In this document: positions 9,701 to 17,807 of the stretch, in pieces
Layout: each line of letters begins with the position of its first letter
How positions within the stretch are numbered: the stretch's first letter is position 1
Source of the DNA: a virus
IMG/VR virus record: IMGVR_UViG_3300042898_000721
Coordinates: 1 to 48,904 of that record
Direction: 5' to 3' (one strand)
DNA length: 48,904 nt
The notes under the pieces: generated by a model
Told to the model about the DNA's origin: nothing
The model's database searches: none
The model's input: only the letters and a program-made list of their open reading frames with translations
Made by a program: the position numbers and the translations under genes

Positions 9701-12700
9701 TTGATCTGCTGCGCCCTCTTCAAGACCTGCATCACCTTTGTTTTGTTTTGCGGCTTCATCATTGATCTCCATGAAATCGTAAGTAAGGGGCAAATTATCC
9801 GCTAAATAGGCGTTGCCTTCACGGGTGTTGTAAAAAGCCCAAAGCTGCGCAAAAACTTCCATGCGGGTTTCGTCCGCTGTCATGTTTTTTGTATCTTTAC
9901 GCGTGTGATCCAAGGGATAGCCCATTGTTCGTGTGAACGATGAGGTTGGATTCTCAGCCATGTACTGCATGATTTCTCTAACTACAGAGCCCATAGGACG
10001 AACAACGCCCTTCTGAATAGTCAGATTAAGGTCTTGGTGCTGCGAGTAAATACCGCCTTTTCTAAAAGCGTCGTCTGCAATGTGCCCCAACTCATGGTGG
10101 ATAGCCCAGTTAGCGAAGTCAGTGTTAACCAGCATGCCAGAACGTACTGCCAAAGTCTGTTTACCGTCCACCATCATGACGGCAGCGTCAAAGTCCACGG
10201 TATCGGGGGCGACCATCCACAACTCAACGTCATCAATTACGTGGCGCAGATCGTTATTCTCATAATGGCTCAGTGCACTATCAACGCCGGGGAAACGACG
10301 CAAGCTAGCTTCGTCAGTAATCTGACCATCAAACTTCAAGGTTCCCGCTTTAACTTCGACGGTGTCGCCTCGAGTAAGACGCAGAATGCGATTGACTGCG
10401 GTATCAATAGTTTCTTCTTTACCAACGATAGTTCGTTCGGCACTGGCAACTTGCGTCGCAGATTTTACTGGCGTTGACACGGTCTTAGTAACTGGCTGAA
10501 CACCTTCGCGCACAAGTCGATCATCTGGAACATTGCCAGTGATAAAGTCGTTGACTGTACTCTGCACATCAGGAACCACAAACAGCTTAGAGCCATCCAT
10601 GTTGTCACCGTACTTGGTAATCAGGTCGCGGTAAGTTTCCTTGTCTACATTGATACAGCCAAACGAAAAGCGGGAATCGCCAGCAGCTTCGCTCTTTAAA
10701 GCGGCAGCGCGTTGAGGGGCGTCTTTTTCCTTAAGCCACACAGAGTGCATAAACGTAACAACTGCATCCGGGTCTTCTAAAGCAAACACTTTGCCGAAGT
10801 CGTAGTCACCCGCAGTTACTGCTGCGCTACCGCCTTTAGCTGCGTCAATTATCTTGATGCCAAATAAGCCTGCGGGGGTAACGCGGTTTTGTGGCAAGTC
10901 GTTATTGCCTTTGTACAAGTCACCTTTGGCCAAGCCAAACAAAGATTTCTTCTGAAGCACGAATGAGCCATCAGCCTTAAATACAAAAATACGACCGCTT
11001 GGCTTGTCGGCAATAGTAATAAACTTATTTCCAAGTTTGCCCTTGAGCGCTGGAATCAGGGTAGCGTATGCTTGCTTACCGGCATCAGACATCATGGCAG
11101 CTTCGGCTGGAACTTCAGCCAGTACTTGCTGTGTCGTCACTCGTGTTTCTTGTGGAATCACAATGAAGGATTCAATCTGGGAAACAGCCGTTGGGTTAAA
11201 GATCATGGCAGCTGCCAGCACACCGGAATGAAGTGTCTTGATGATGTCGCGGATCGCTCCGGAAACAGCTTCAGCGCCCTTGGTGGCGTACAGGACAATA
11301 TCTTCTTTGACCTTGGCCAAGAACTCAGCGCTGTCGCGCTTGAGGCCGTAGTGTTTCTCAAGACGCTCAGCTTGTGGTGCAGGTAGTGCAGCAACTTTAG
11401 GAGCAACAGTCTCGTCAATAACACGAGCTTCCACGTCGATAGTCACCGGTTCTTTAGCCAGCAGCTGCTGCAAACCCATCTCTTTAGCAACTGAGGGTTT
11501 ACCATTAGTACGAACAGCCAAGTCTGTCAGGTAATCCTGCTCAAGCTTAGTCAATTGATCGTAAGACACCAACCCGGGAGTATTGGCAGTGAGGCTTTCC
11601 CACAGGGCTTGACCTTTGTTCGTTACTTGACCTTTGGCTTGGCCTTGGACGGTGACTTGACCTTTGCTGGCAGGTTTTTCGGCACGCCGTACTTGGCCGC
11701 CCACTCCTTGGCCAGCTTGGGCTTCTGACTGAACAGGTATGACTGCTGTGCTTTTGACTTGAACGGCATTTGTTTTCTCCAGTTTAGCCATCTTGACAGA
11801 CAGCTCTTTTGTTTGACCGCTTTGGAAATCAACAGTCACGATCGTGGCATCGCCGTCACCAGAGAAGCCTTTAACTACGCCAGTGCCCAACTTAGGGTTT
11901 ACCACAGTGTCACCAACTTCAAGACCTTTACGGTCAGCAGCGCGTTTAGCAGCGCTTTCGGCGCTTAGCTTTTCAGCTTCGGCTTTTAAGGCAGCAGCTT
12001 TTTCTTCAGCAGCTTTTTGTTCGGCTTCAGTTTGTTTTTCGGCTTGAGCTTGCGCTTGTGCTTGTCTAAGTTCAGCTTTAGAAGCTTTGACATTTGATGT
12101 CAGTGTGGCGTAATCAGCAGCCAGTGTGTTAATTCTTTCGGTGGCAGCAGCTTCAGCTTTCGCCAAACCAAGCTGTTTCAGCTCCGCAGCAGCGGCTTTT
12201 AGTTCAGCAATCTTGTCCGCAATACCTACCAACTTAACAGCCATCTGGCTTCCAGCGGTACTGGCTTTCTGCCACTCGCGAGAATCGTCCAAGCTAGAAA
12301 ACATCTCGCCGGCTTCACCTTCCAGCCCCAAAGCTTTTAGAGCTGACGTCATGTCGCCGGATTCAATGTTGCCTTTTACTTGGTCAATCTTTTCGCTCAG
12401 CTCGGACATCTTGGCGATGTCTGCTTTAGATGGGGCTTCTTTAGCCTCTAACTTTGCAAGGTCGCTTTCTAGTTTGCCCAACTCAGTAGCGGCAGCTTTT
12501 TTTGCAGAATCAATTCCCAGATGTGTAAACACTTGGCTGCGGTCAAACCCCATTCCTTCTGCAATATTGGCAAGCAATTCTGGGTTACCAATCTGGCGAA
12601 CCCGAGACACATCCATATTAAATGTGTCCGCAACTTCTTGAGCAACATCGCCCTTGTAGCCTTCGGGTACAGATTTACGGGCAAGGATGTACGCTTGTAG

Positions 12701-14395
12701 AATTTTACGGTCGCGTTCTTTATTCTTTGAATCAGCAAAGCGTTCATCAATGACAGCTGTCATTTCGTTGTCGCCGAAGTCAAGTTGGTCTGCGCGGCCA
12801 CCTTCTTGGTCTTGGCGCATGGCTTCAATCTCAGCCGCGTTACCTGTGGCACGAGCGATCTCAAGAGCGTCATCTGACGTATCAACCAGTGGAGTCGTAC
12901 CGGGAGCGCCCCGTGTAGTTGGGCCTTGATCTACAACGGTAGATGGTTGGCCGGCGGTGTTTGGAAGAAGACCAACTTGTTGAAGTGGGGCTCCAGTTGT
13001 TGCGGCACCTCCACCCACTGCTCCTGCGAGAGAAGCATCTGATCCTGCAGCTCCCAGAGTTCCCGGAACGACAGCGCCCCCGACTCCCACGCTTCCTGCA
13101 GGCTGCTGTACAGTAGAAACTGCTGCGCCACGGGGACTCCTTGCTCGAATGATCGCGCCAATAGTGTCAGTAGCAAACTTGAATTTGTTTTCGGACAGCG
13201 CGTTGAGGATGGGTTCGGCTTCTTCAGAGGTAGGATCAATACCCTTAGCCACCATGTAGTCGTAAATACTACGCGACTTCTTTGTCGGTTTAATATTCAG
13301 TTCGTTAAGCGCTTCGTCTGTCTTGCTAAAAATTGACGGCGTAGTATCGGCAGCCTCTGTGGTAGGCGCAGTCAGATCAGTAGGGGCAGCAGCACTTGTA
13401 GTCGTCGTAGCAACAGGCGCGGTAACTTCAGCCGTAGAAGTATCTGCTGGCGCAGTCAAATCAGTTTCCTGACTCACCAACGATGTCGTTGTTGGCTGTG
13501 CAGCAGGGGCGGTTGCAGAAATATCAAGCCCGGTAGGAGCTTGAGCTGGCGGAACCGGAGTCTCTGGCTGAGTTAAATCAATCTCGCCTTGGGCTGGGCG
13601 CGTACCGGCGACAGCAGAAAGCCCTGCACGAATAGCGCCACCACCCAAGAAGGCCTTGGCACCAGCCACACCATATTCATCAAAGGCTTCGGGGCCGGTA
13701 AGTGTCTTATACGCACCATAACGTTCCAACGCTGTCTGTGGAATTTCAGTAATTGTTTCTTCTACGCCGCCACGAAGGGCCTGTCGGCTCAACGCGCCCC
13801 ACAGACTTTCACCAGCTTCACGGGCTAAAAACTGAGTACCTTGACCGGCAATCTTTCCGGCAATACGTTCGGCACCACCAAAACGCTCTAGGGCTGCAGC
13901 TGGGATGGTAGCTCCCAAGGCGCGTGGACGATCATCAATACCAGCCTCACGCTGTTCCGACCGAATACCGCCGTATGTCTGAGCTACGATGGGCGCTAAA
14001 CCGCCTACCAAACCGCCAAGCTGCTGGCCGCCAATAATACCTAAAGGGCCAAGAGGGGTGCCAAGAAAGCCGCCTATAGCGCGGCCAGCTAACTGACCAC
14101 CAACGGCCAAGCCGACTTGAGGGACAATTTCGCCAACAGCTTCGCGTGCTGTGGTAAACGGACGACTTAAGACATCCTGAAACGACTGAATTTCGCTAGG
14201 ATTGCGGCGAACAACACCCGCACCATAACTCTCCAAAGCACCGCCGGTGTCTTCCAAGCCAACATCACGCAGGGTAGAACCAAGGCCAGAAGCAAACTGC
14301 CCAGAGGCGCGTCTTACATCTGACAAAACTCCGGGGGCATTGGGCTTCTCAGGGTTGAAGAGGTTGTTGTTTACAGCGTCCCAAATGCCAGCCAT
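6800..14395 (-). CDS. Giant (2531 aa) internal virion protein with peptidoglycan-active and protease motifs
   Basis: It stands in the position of T7 gp16, the ejected internal virion protein. Features in order: a glycine-zipper-like hydrophobic stretch (about 95-145); Thr/Pro/Ala linkers (about 270-355 and 430-500); a sigma-region-4-like helix-turn-helix (582-612, VSRVRQIGNPELL); a long Ala/Lys/Glu coiled coil (about 640-815); a PcrA/UvrD-like Tudor or KOW module (824-874, VGDTVVNPKLGTGVVKG); a YkuD-type L,D-transpeptidase domain with H1217 and C1247 (RFSFGCINV); a zinc-peptidase motif HELGH (1434-1438) with a likely third ligand in RMEVFAQ; and a long helical C-terminal part with hydrophobic segments near its end. 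Inference: it is injected, helps cross the periplasm by acting on peptidoglycan, and carries effector domains. It differs from T7 gp16, which uses a lytic transglycosylase. Confidence 0.75.
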   Translation of the reverse strand: MAGIWDAVNNNLFNPEKPNAPGVLSDVRRASGQFASGLGSTLRDVGLEDTGGALESYGAGVVRRNPSEIQSFQDVLSRPFTTAREAVGEIVPQVGLAVGGQLAGRAIGGFLGTPLGPLGIIGGQQLGGLVGGLAPIVAQTYGGIRSEQREAGIDDRPRALGATIPAAALERFGGAERIAGKIAGQGTQFLAREAGESLWGALSRQALRGGVEETITEIPQTALERYGAYKTLTGPEAFDEYGVAGAKAFLGGGAIRAGLSAVAGTRPAQGEIDLTQPETPVPPAQAPTGLDISATAPAAQPTTTSLVSQETDLTAPADTSTAEVTAPVATTTTSAAAPTDLTAPTTEAADTTPSIFSKTDEALNELNIKPTKKSRSIYDYMVAKGIDPTSEEAEPILNALSENKFKFATDTIGAIIRARSPRGAAVSTVQQPAGSVGVGGAVVPGTLGAAGSDASLAGAVGGGAATTGAPLQQVGLLPNTAGQPSTVVDQGPTTRGAPGTTPLVDTSDDALEIARATGNAAEIEAMRQDQEGGRADQLDFGDNEMTAVIDERFADSKNKERDRKILQAYILARKSVPEGYKGDVAQEVADTFNMDVSRVRQIGNPELLANIAEGMGFDRSQVFTHLGIDSAKKAAATELGKLESDLAKLEAKEAPSKADIAKMSELSEKIDQVKGNIESGDMTSALKALGLEGEAGEMFSSLDDSREWQKASTAGSQMAVKLVGIADKIAELKAAAAELKQLGLAKAEAAATERINTLAADYATLTSNVKASKAELRQAQAQAQAEKQTEAEQKAAEEKAAALKAEAEKLSAESAAKRAADRKGLEVGDTVVNPKLGTGVVKGFSGDGDATIVTVDFQSGQTKELSVKMAKLEKTNAVQVKSTAVIPVQSEAQAGQGVGGQVRRAEKPASKGQVTVQGQAKGQVTNKGQALWESLTANTPGLVSYDQLTKLEQDYLTDLAVRTNGKPSVAKEMGLQQLLAKEPVTIDVEARVIDETVAPKVAALPAPQAERLEKHYGLKRDSAEFLAKVKEDIVLYATKGAEAVSGAIRDIIKTLHSGVLAAAMIFNPTAVSQIESFIVIPQETRVTTQQVLAEVPAEAAMMSDAGKQAYATLIPALKGKLGNKFITIADKPSGRIFVFKADGSFVLQKKSLFGLAKGDLYKGNNDLPQNRVTPAGLFGIKIIDAAKGGSAAVTAGDYDFGKVFALEDPDAVVTFMHSVWLKEKDAPQRAAALKSEAAGDSRFSFGCINVDKETYRDLITKYGDNMDGSKLFVVPDVQSTVNDFITGNVPDDRLVREGVQPVTKTVSTPVKSATQVASAERTIVGKEETIDTAVNRILRLTRGDTVEVKAGTLKFDGQITDEASLRRFPGVDSALSHYENNDLRHVIDDVELWMVAPDTVDFDAAVMMVDGKQTLAVRSGMLVNTDFANWAIHHELGHIADDAFRKGGIYSQHQDLNLTIQKGVVRPMGSVVREIMQYMAENPTSSFTRTMGYPLDHTRKDTKNMTADETRMEVFAQLWAFYNTREGNAYLADNLPLTYDFMEINDEAAKQNKGDAGLEEGAADQAAGPQAQADRGTQRITPAILRIGRPSQSVVQRTIDKLPKPLQKSAREQWTNISTLAKRGLYASAITEDVIGLATKYMPSAAKYLQAQYERQGTRLEFERRIEDILGEFEKLPENLKGVGKGSVNEYIQDSTVQKKWGYYPGEQQIGTTLFETDPDLEERFKAFPPAAQKVIKDVFRHGYEALRLKQKAAESAVNREFEAREKAAGNDLDMLQSLAKEKAQMLRRMTRLRNVEVSEPYAYLGRYGDYVVVAKSKEFIAYEEAAKGTEARVGADSITGDAQQAKNWLQDNVSNPLHYVVQFAETQGEADSIAADLQATGQYDIQPEDAGIKEASASYAGGSDVHMAVARLRNLANRQSESTDTKLDKAISDLYLMTVAEASARRSELERKNVSGADKNMMRNLATSGRADAHFLANMEHGDAINDALETMRNQARNNRKEAMPLYNELYTRYADSMEYSQPSVLAQNMLRMSTLWHLSTSPAYYLQQALQTSVLSLPYMAGRLGYARSASAIKRAYGDMSDLVSGLGVSDRIDFDKAPADVRFMLTELVRMGKIDIGVDADATARIDDKGPLGKAMFKLQNVNARIEAINRATAAIAAYRGYVDLYKNAPGADGVKFAADVVSNSHGNYDGFNTPRVMQSGGAKVLLQFKRFQIIQLSMLAKLIHTSFKGASAEERAIARASLKYITAHMAVLGGALGVPFVSQAASILSSVFGDEDEPDDYEYKLRRMIGDGAVADLLLRGVPAALGLESIGKRLAMENVASPFGPFVEFNLTSRADAAQMIVGMMGPSVGLGLKFVDALGMMSKGEYYKGLELALPNGIANLMKGYRFGAEGITMRNGDLVLKPEDISLIDTAFQAVGLPTTTITDRQYTQKVVAEFDKFYSQRAGEIKSSYLKASRQSDAAAMADARTSWQELQDSRAKNGYKRQPLSELLRVPAEARKRERGVVGGVETTKSNRRFVEQVSSVS

Positions 14396-14404
14396 GGTGC
14401 ATCC

Positions 14405-15901
14405 TTATTTCGGAATTTGATTAATCAGCCCTTGGCGTACGGCTTCACGTTCCGGAGTTTGTAACCAAGGCAAGCTACCCAAGTCTACCTGACTCTTTGG
14501 GTATGTCGCATTGTAAGCGTCAACGTCTTTTTTGGTAAGTGGTTTTTTAGTAGTCGGATCAATTCCGGCCTGTATTGCTGCTGAAGCAATGGGGGGAGCG
14601 TATCCACGACGTACAAAAAACGCAACGCGTTGCTTGTCTATTTCTTCGGGGGTAGCTTGAGCCTCAATCAGCCCTCCCTCAGCCTTCAACCAAGCTTCGT
14701 TATCGGCGTCGCGTACCATGCCTTTCTTAAGTGCCTCAATGGCTGTTGGCACGTCCTTGTATGTACCTTTCGTAACCAAGCCTTCTGCAGTTTTAACCAG
14801 AGCTTCCGGAGAAGAAGACTTGCCGCCGGACTTATAAAGACTGCCCAGAGCATTTTGCGTAGCAGCCGTAGCGTTACTGGCTGCAACAGAAGCGTTAGTC
14901 TTGAGTACGTCTAAATCATACTGTGCAAGTTGCAAAAACCCACCGGGTTTAGCTTTGGCGTCAATAATCATGCCCAACTCACGTTCGCTCTTGGCATCAG
15001 CAAATACTGAACGAGTACCGTCTTGGTTGACTTGGATGTAGCGAAACGGGTTTTTCGGGTCACGTTCCAGCTTGAACGAAGTGTTTTGCTCGTCAAACCA
15101 TTCCAAGGCCGACACCACACCCTTAGCCCTAGACTGACGGTAGCCCTCTTCAAACTTTTTAGCCTGCAACGTAATGTTGTTTAGCTCAGTTGTAGTGTAG
15201 CTAGCTTGCAACCGCTGACGCTCTTCCACCCCTTGAGTCCGCTCAATCAAATCAAGAATGGCGTTAGTCCGGTCTTCAGGCTTTTCGAATTTTTGTTTGT
15301 TAATTTCATCAAAACCCGTGTCAAAAGCCTGTTGTTTTTTTTGTTTGCGTAGAGCATCTGCAGCTTGAATCTCGGCCAACGTCCCTTGCGTTCTAGCGCC
15401 TGCGGTTTGAACATTCTGCAGCTCAATAGCCCCTTCTAATCTCTGTCTTTCAAGGGGATACATTTCGTCTTGTCGTTTTGCGAGGTCAATTTCTCGACGC
15501 ATACGCAAACCCGCAGCAGGATCACGTTCAGCAATAACATCGGCCATTGCATATTGTCTAACCCGATCAATTTCTTGTTGCGAGGGCGCGCGGTCAAACA
15601 TCTGCTGGCCGACCTGATAGCGGCTCAAACCAATTCTCTGACCTTGAACTGGCATTTGAGGCGCGTAGTTCACCTGCTCTTGGGGAGTCAAGCCAAACAT
15701 CTCGGCATCTTGAGCTGCCATTGCTTGCGCTTCTGCACGAGCCCGGCCAATTTCGTCAGGCGTAGCTTCACGCTGTTGAACTTCCTTGGCAGTCAGAGCT
15801 TTTGCTTCTCGGATGCCGAGCTGCTCTTTACTTTGGTTGTAGGCGTCAAGGATGCCTTGACCTAAACGTTCTCCGGCTTGAAGACCTGCTGCAAATCCCA
15901 T
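14405..15901 (-). CDS. Putative internal virion protein, gp15-like position
   Basis: 498 residues, almost wholly helical, rich in Gln, Glu, Lys and Arg, without membrane segments. It starts MGFAAGLQAGERLGQGIL, which resembles the short glycine-containing N-termini of phage ejection proteins, and ends with predicted helices rich in Pro and Thr. It lies between the S74-tailed protein and the giant ejection protein, as gp15 does between gp14 and gp16 in T7. No residue-level similarity to gp15 can be claimed by eye, so the call rests on order, size and helical make-up. Confidence 0.55.
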   Translation of the reverse strand: MGFAAGLQAGERLGQGILDAYNQSKEQLGIREAKALTAKEVQQREATPDEIGRARAEAQAMAAQDAEMFGLTPQEQVNYAPQMPVQGQRIGLSRYQVGQQMFDRAPSQQEIDRVRQYAMADVIAERDPAAGLRMRREIDLAKRQDEMYPLERQRLEGAIELQNVQTAGARTQGTLAEIQAADALRKQKKQQAFDTGFDEINKQKFEKPEDRTNAILDLIERTQGVEERQRLQASYTTTELNNITLQAKKFEEGYRQSRAKGVVSALEWFDEQNTSFKLERDPKNPFRYIQVNQDGTRSVFADAKSERELGMIIDAKAKPGGFLQLAQYDLDVLKTNASVAASNATAATQNALGSLYKSGGKSSSPEALVKTAEGLVTKGTYKDVPTAIEALKKGMVRDADNEAWLKAEGGLIEAQATPEEIDKQRVAFFVRRGYAPPIASAAIQAGIDPTTKKPLTKKDVDAYNATYPKSQVDLGSLPWLQTPEREAVRQGLINQIPK

Positions 15902-15903
15902 GA

Positions 15904-16941
15904 TTAAACCTCCAACATCCGAATGCCGAGACCGGCGTAGTTAACTGCTTTGTACCCGTCAGGTCTTGTAACAACCATCCGCGGGAACTTCTTCTCAACT
16001 TCATCAGCCATAACGCCAATAAAGCGTCTGCCAGTACCGTTTCTATATTCAAACTCATAAAGCGGCAACTTGGTACGCTCGTCGCGACCAACAACTTTAA
16101 TGTTCTCTTTCAAGCGGCGATCAGAGCCGCCCATCATAAATGGCAGTGCAGCAGCACCAAGCTTGCCGCCAGCGCCAACAAGTCCACCGATCATTTCGCC
16201 TTGAGCGTTCAAGCCTGCATTAAATGCACTTGTCTGCGAATTCAGGATGTTGCCTTGACCAGTGATACCCATCTGAGCGCCAGCTAGGGAGTAGCCAGCA
16301 CCTTGGCCAAATGATCGGCTAAACTGATCCCCCGGAGCCATTGCAGAAGTGAGACCGGTAGAACCTGCAGCGGTAGCCGCACTATAAGCTCCAGTCGAAG
16401 CGCCAGCCAAATTACGACCCAAGCCGGTGACGTCCATGCTACGAGCAAAACCAATGCCTTCAGCTTGTCGACGGGCGTTGGTAGCTGCACCCGCAGTCAT
16501 ACTTGCAAGGTTTATAGCGTTTTGGTTTCTTAGCATCAGCCCGGCACCTGAAGAAGGGTTAAGACCTCGACGAGCCATCTCACGATTGCTAACACCCTGC
16601 GCAGTTTGGAACGCGTTTGCTGCGTCGGCAGCGGCTTGGGCAGCGATCTGGGCTCTGTTACCCTCGGTGTTGTAATTCTGCACTTGGGCTACTAGCCCAG
16701 TCTCCATCGGGCGGAACGTTCGCAGCTGGTAATCGTAGTAATCCTGCGCCTGCTTCATCTGCTGTTCCTGCGCAGCCATCTGCTGGGTGTAGACTCGTTC
16801 AGCCAGAGGTTTCATTTCCTCGTACTGACGCTGTGCGAAGTCCATTTGACGATTGCCCAGACGCTCAGCCGTAGCGATGCCTTTTTCTGTGGCAGCGGTC
16901 ATAGCCGAATAGTCTGGTGCTGGTTGCGATTTTCCGCCCAT
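15904..16941 (-). CDS. Internal virion protein (gp14-like position) with C-terminal S74 chaperone-like domain
   Basis: 345 residues from the chosen ATG, which has AAGGAGTAAAT directly before it and does not overlap the gene upstream. A start 21 bases earlier lacks a good SD. Residues 1-110 are a Gln/Ala/Tyr-rich coiled coil and 110-260 an Ala/Gly-rich part. The last 73 residues match the intramolecular chaperone domain of peptidase family S74: SDRRLK carries the Ser/Lys pair (S273, K278), followed by YEFEYR, IGVMADEVEKKFP and GYKAVNYAGLG. That domain normally folds trimeric tail fibres and then cuts itself off. Here it sits on a protein at the gp14 position, so autocleavage or oligomer assembly of an ejection protein is suggested. 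Confidence 0.75.
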   Translation of the reverse strand: MGGKSQPAPDYSAMTAATEKGIATAERLGNRQMDFAQRQYEEMKPLAERVYTQQMAAQEQQMKQAQDYYDYQLRTFRPMETGLVAQVQNYNTEGNRAQIAAQAAADAANAFQTAQGVSNREMARRGLNPSSGAGLMLRNQNAINLASMTAGAATNARRQAEGIGFARSMDVTGLGRNLAGASTGAYSAATAAGSTGLTSAMAPGDQFSRSFGQGAGYSLAGAQMGITGQGNILNSQTSAFNAGLNAQGEMIGGLVGAGGKLGAAALPFMMGGSDRRLKENIKVVGRDERTKLPLYEFEYRNGTGRRFIGVMADEVEKKFPRMVVTRPDGYKAVNYAGLGIRMLEV

Positions 16942-16943
16942 AT

Positions 16944-17360
16944 TTACTCCTTGCGCAGCCAACGACAGGTGTCAGGCCGCATTACCAAAATCTGCATATC
17001 AGCGCCGGGAGCGCCGTCTTTCATTACGAACTCTTCCTCAAACCCTAGATGCTTATCGAATTCTATGATATGCGGTTCATTTGTGGGCACCATACCAGTG
17101 AGTCTTTTTAACTGGCAGTGGTTAAATGCATAGTTGCACACATGCTCGAAGAGGGGAATGATTTGCTTCGTCTGCCGTGCGATGGCTATATGACATGTAG
17201 CGTTTGATCCATTGTAGTTGTTTATGACTACTCCGGCTAGAACCTCATCACCCTGCATGACACCGAGTGCATAGAAACTTCCCCAGTCTGCGTTCTGACC
17301 GACACGCTCAGCAACCCAAGCGCCAATACGATCTTTCTGGTCAAAGACAAGTTCTGCCAT
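16944..17360 (-). CDS. GNAT acetyltransferase-like protein (gp13-like position)
   Basis: 138 residues from MAELVFDQ. A start 36 bases further upstream would overlap the next gene and adds an unlikely N-terminus. The fold pattern is that of a GNAT N-acetyltransferase: an N-terminal helix, strands around LGVMQGDEVLAGVVINNY, the central strand-helix TCHIAIARQTKQ..PLFEHVCNYAFN, then LKRLTGMVPTNEPHIIEFDKHLGFEEE, which is the typical 'N..a..f..klGF..eg' end of the domain. The acetyl-CoA loop R/Q-x-x-G-x-G/A is not clear, so it may be a structural derivative. T7 gp13 occupies the same place and also has a GNAT-type domain. Confidence 0.7.
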   Translation of the reverse strand: MAELVFDQKDRIGAWVAERVGQNADWGSFYALGVMQGDEVLAGVVINNYNGSNATCHIAIARQTKQIIPLFEHVCNYAFNHCQLKRLTGMVPTNEPHIIEFDKHLGFEEEFVMKDGAPGADMQILVMRPDTCRWLRKE

Positions 17361-17374
17361 GTGCGTATTATGTC

Positions 17375-17806
17375 TTATTGCGGTGGAGTTGGCCAAGTGA
17401 TTTCTGTAGGATAACCTGCTTGCGTAGTAATGTCACGCAATGCCTGACGGTATGTGGCCCATGCGGCTTTGGTAGAGATCGGAACATCGGGTAACTGAGT
17501 CCAGTCACTGGCAACTAATTTAGCCTTACGTTCCATAAGCACTGCCCTTGTCAGCTGCTGCAGTTCCCTTTGTGCGATGGCCGCAGTCTGTGCGGCTTCT
17601 AACGCGGCTTGGTCTGGATTTGATTCCCAGCACAGCGTGGTTGTGTTCCAGATGTCAAACTCAGAGGCTTTGGTTATGTAGTTCTCAGGGGGTTCGCCAT
17701 TTCGCAGATACCAGCCGGAGGCATCAATGCCCTCGACCATGCGTTCGGAGCTAAAGCCCGTGTTTACCAGTGGGCCGTTTTCGCCATCCGTGTAATAGAA
17801 ATGCAT
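17375..17806 (-). CDS. Tail fibre assembly chaperone-like protein
   Basis: 143 residues. The N-terminus is an aromatic beta segment (MHFYYTD, GWYLRNGEPPENYI). A helix rich in Ala and Gln follows (about residues 68-93). The C-terminal third, LVASDWTQLPDVP then WATYRQALRDI and a final WPTPP, is the signature of phage tail assembly chaperones (Phage_tail_APC type, PF16778), which often sit directly after fibre genes. Here it follows the 1242-aa fibre gene by one base, matching a dedicated fibre-folding helper. Confidence 0.75.
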   Translation of the reverse strand: MHFYYTDGENGPLVNTGFSSERMVEGIDASGWYLRNGEPPENYITKASEFDIWNTTTLCWESNPDQAALEAAQTAAIAQRELQQLTRAVLMERKAKLVASDWTQLPDVPISTKAAWATYRQALRDITTQAGYPTEITWPTPPQ

Positions 17807-17807
17807 G

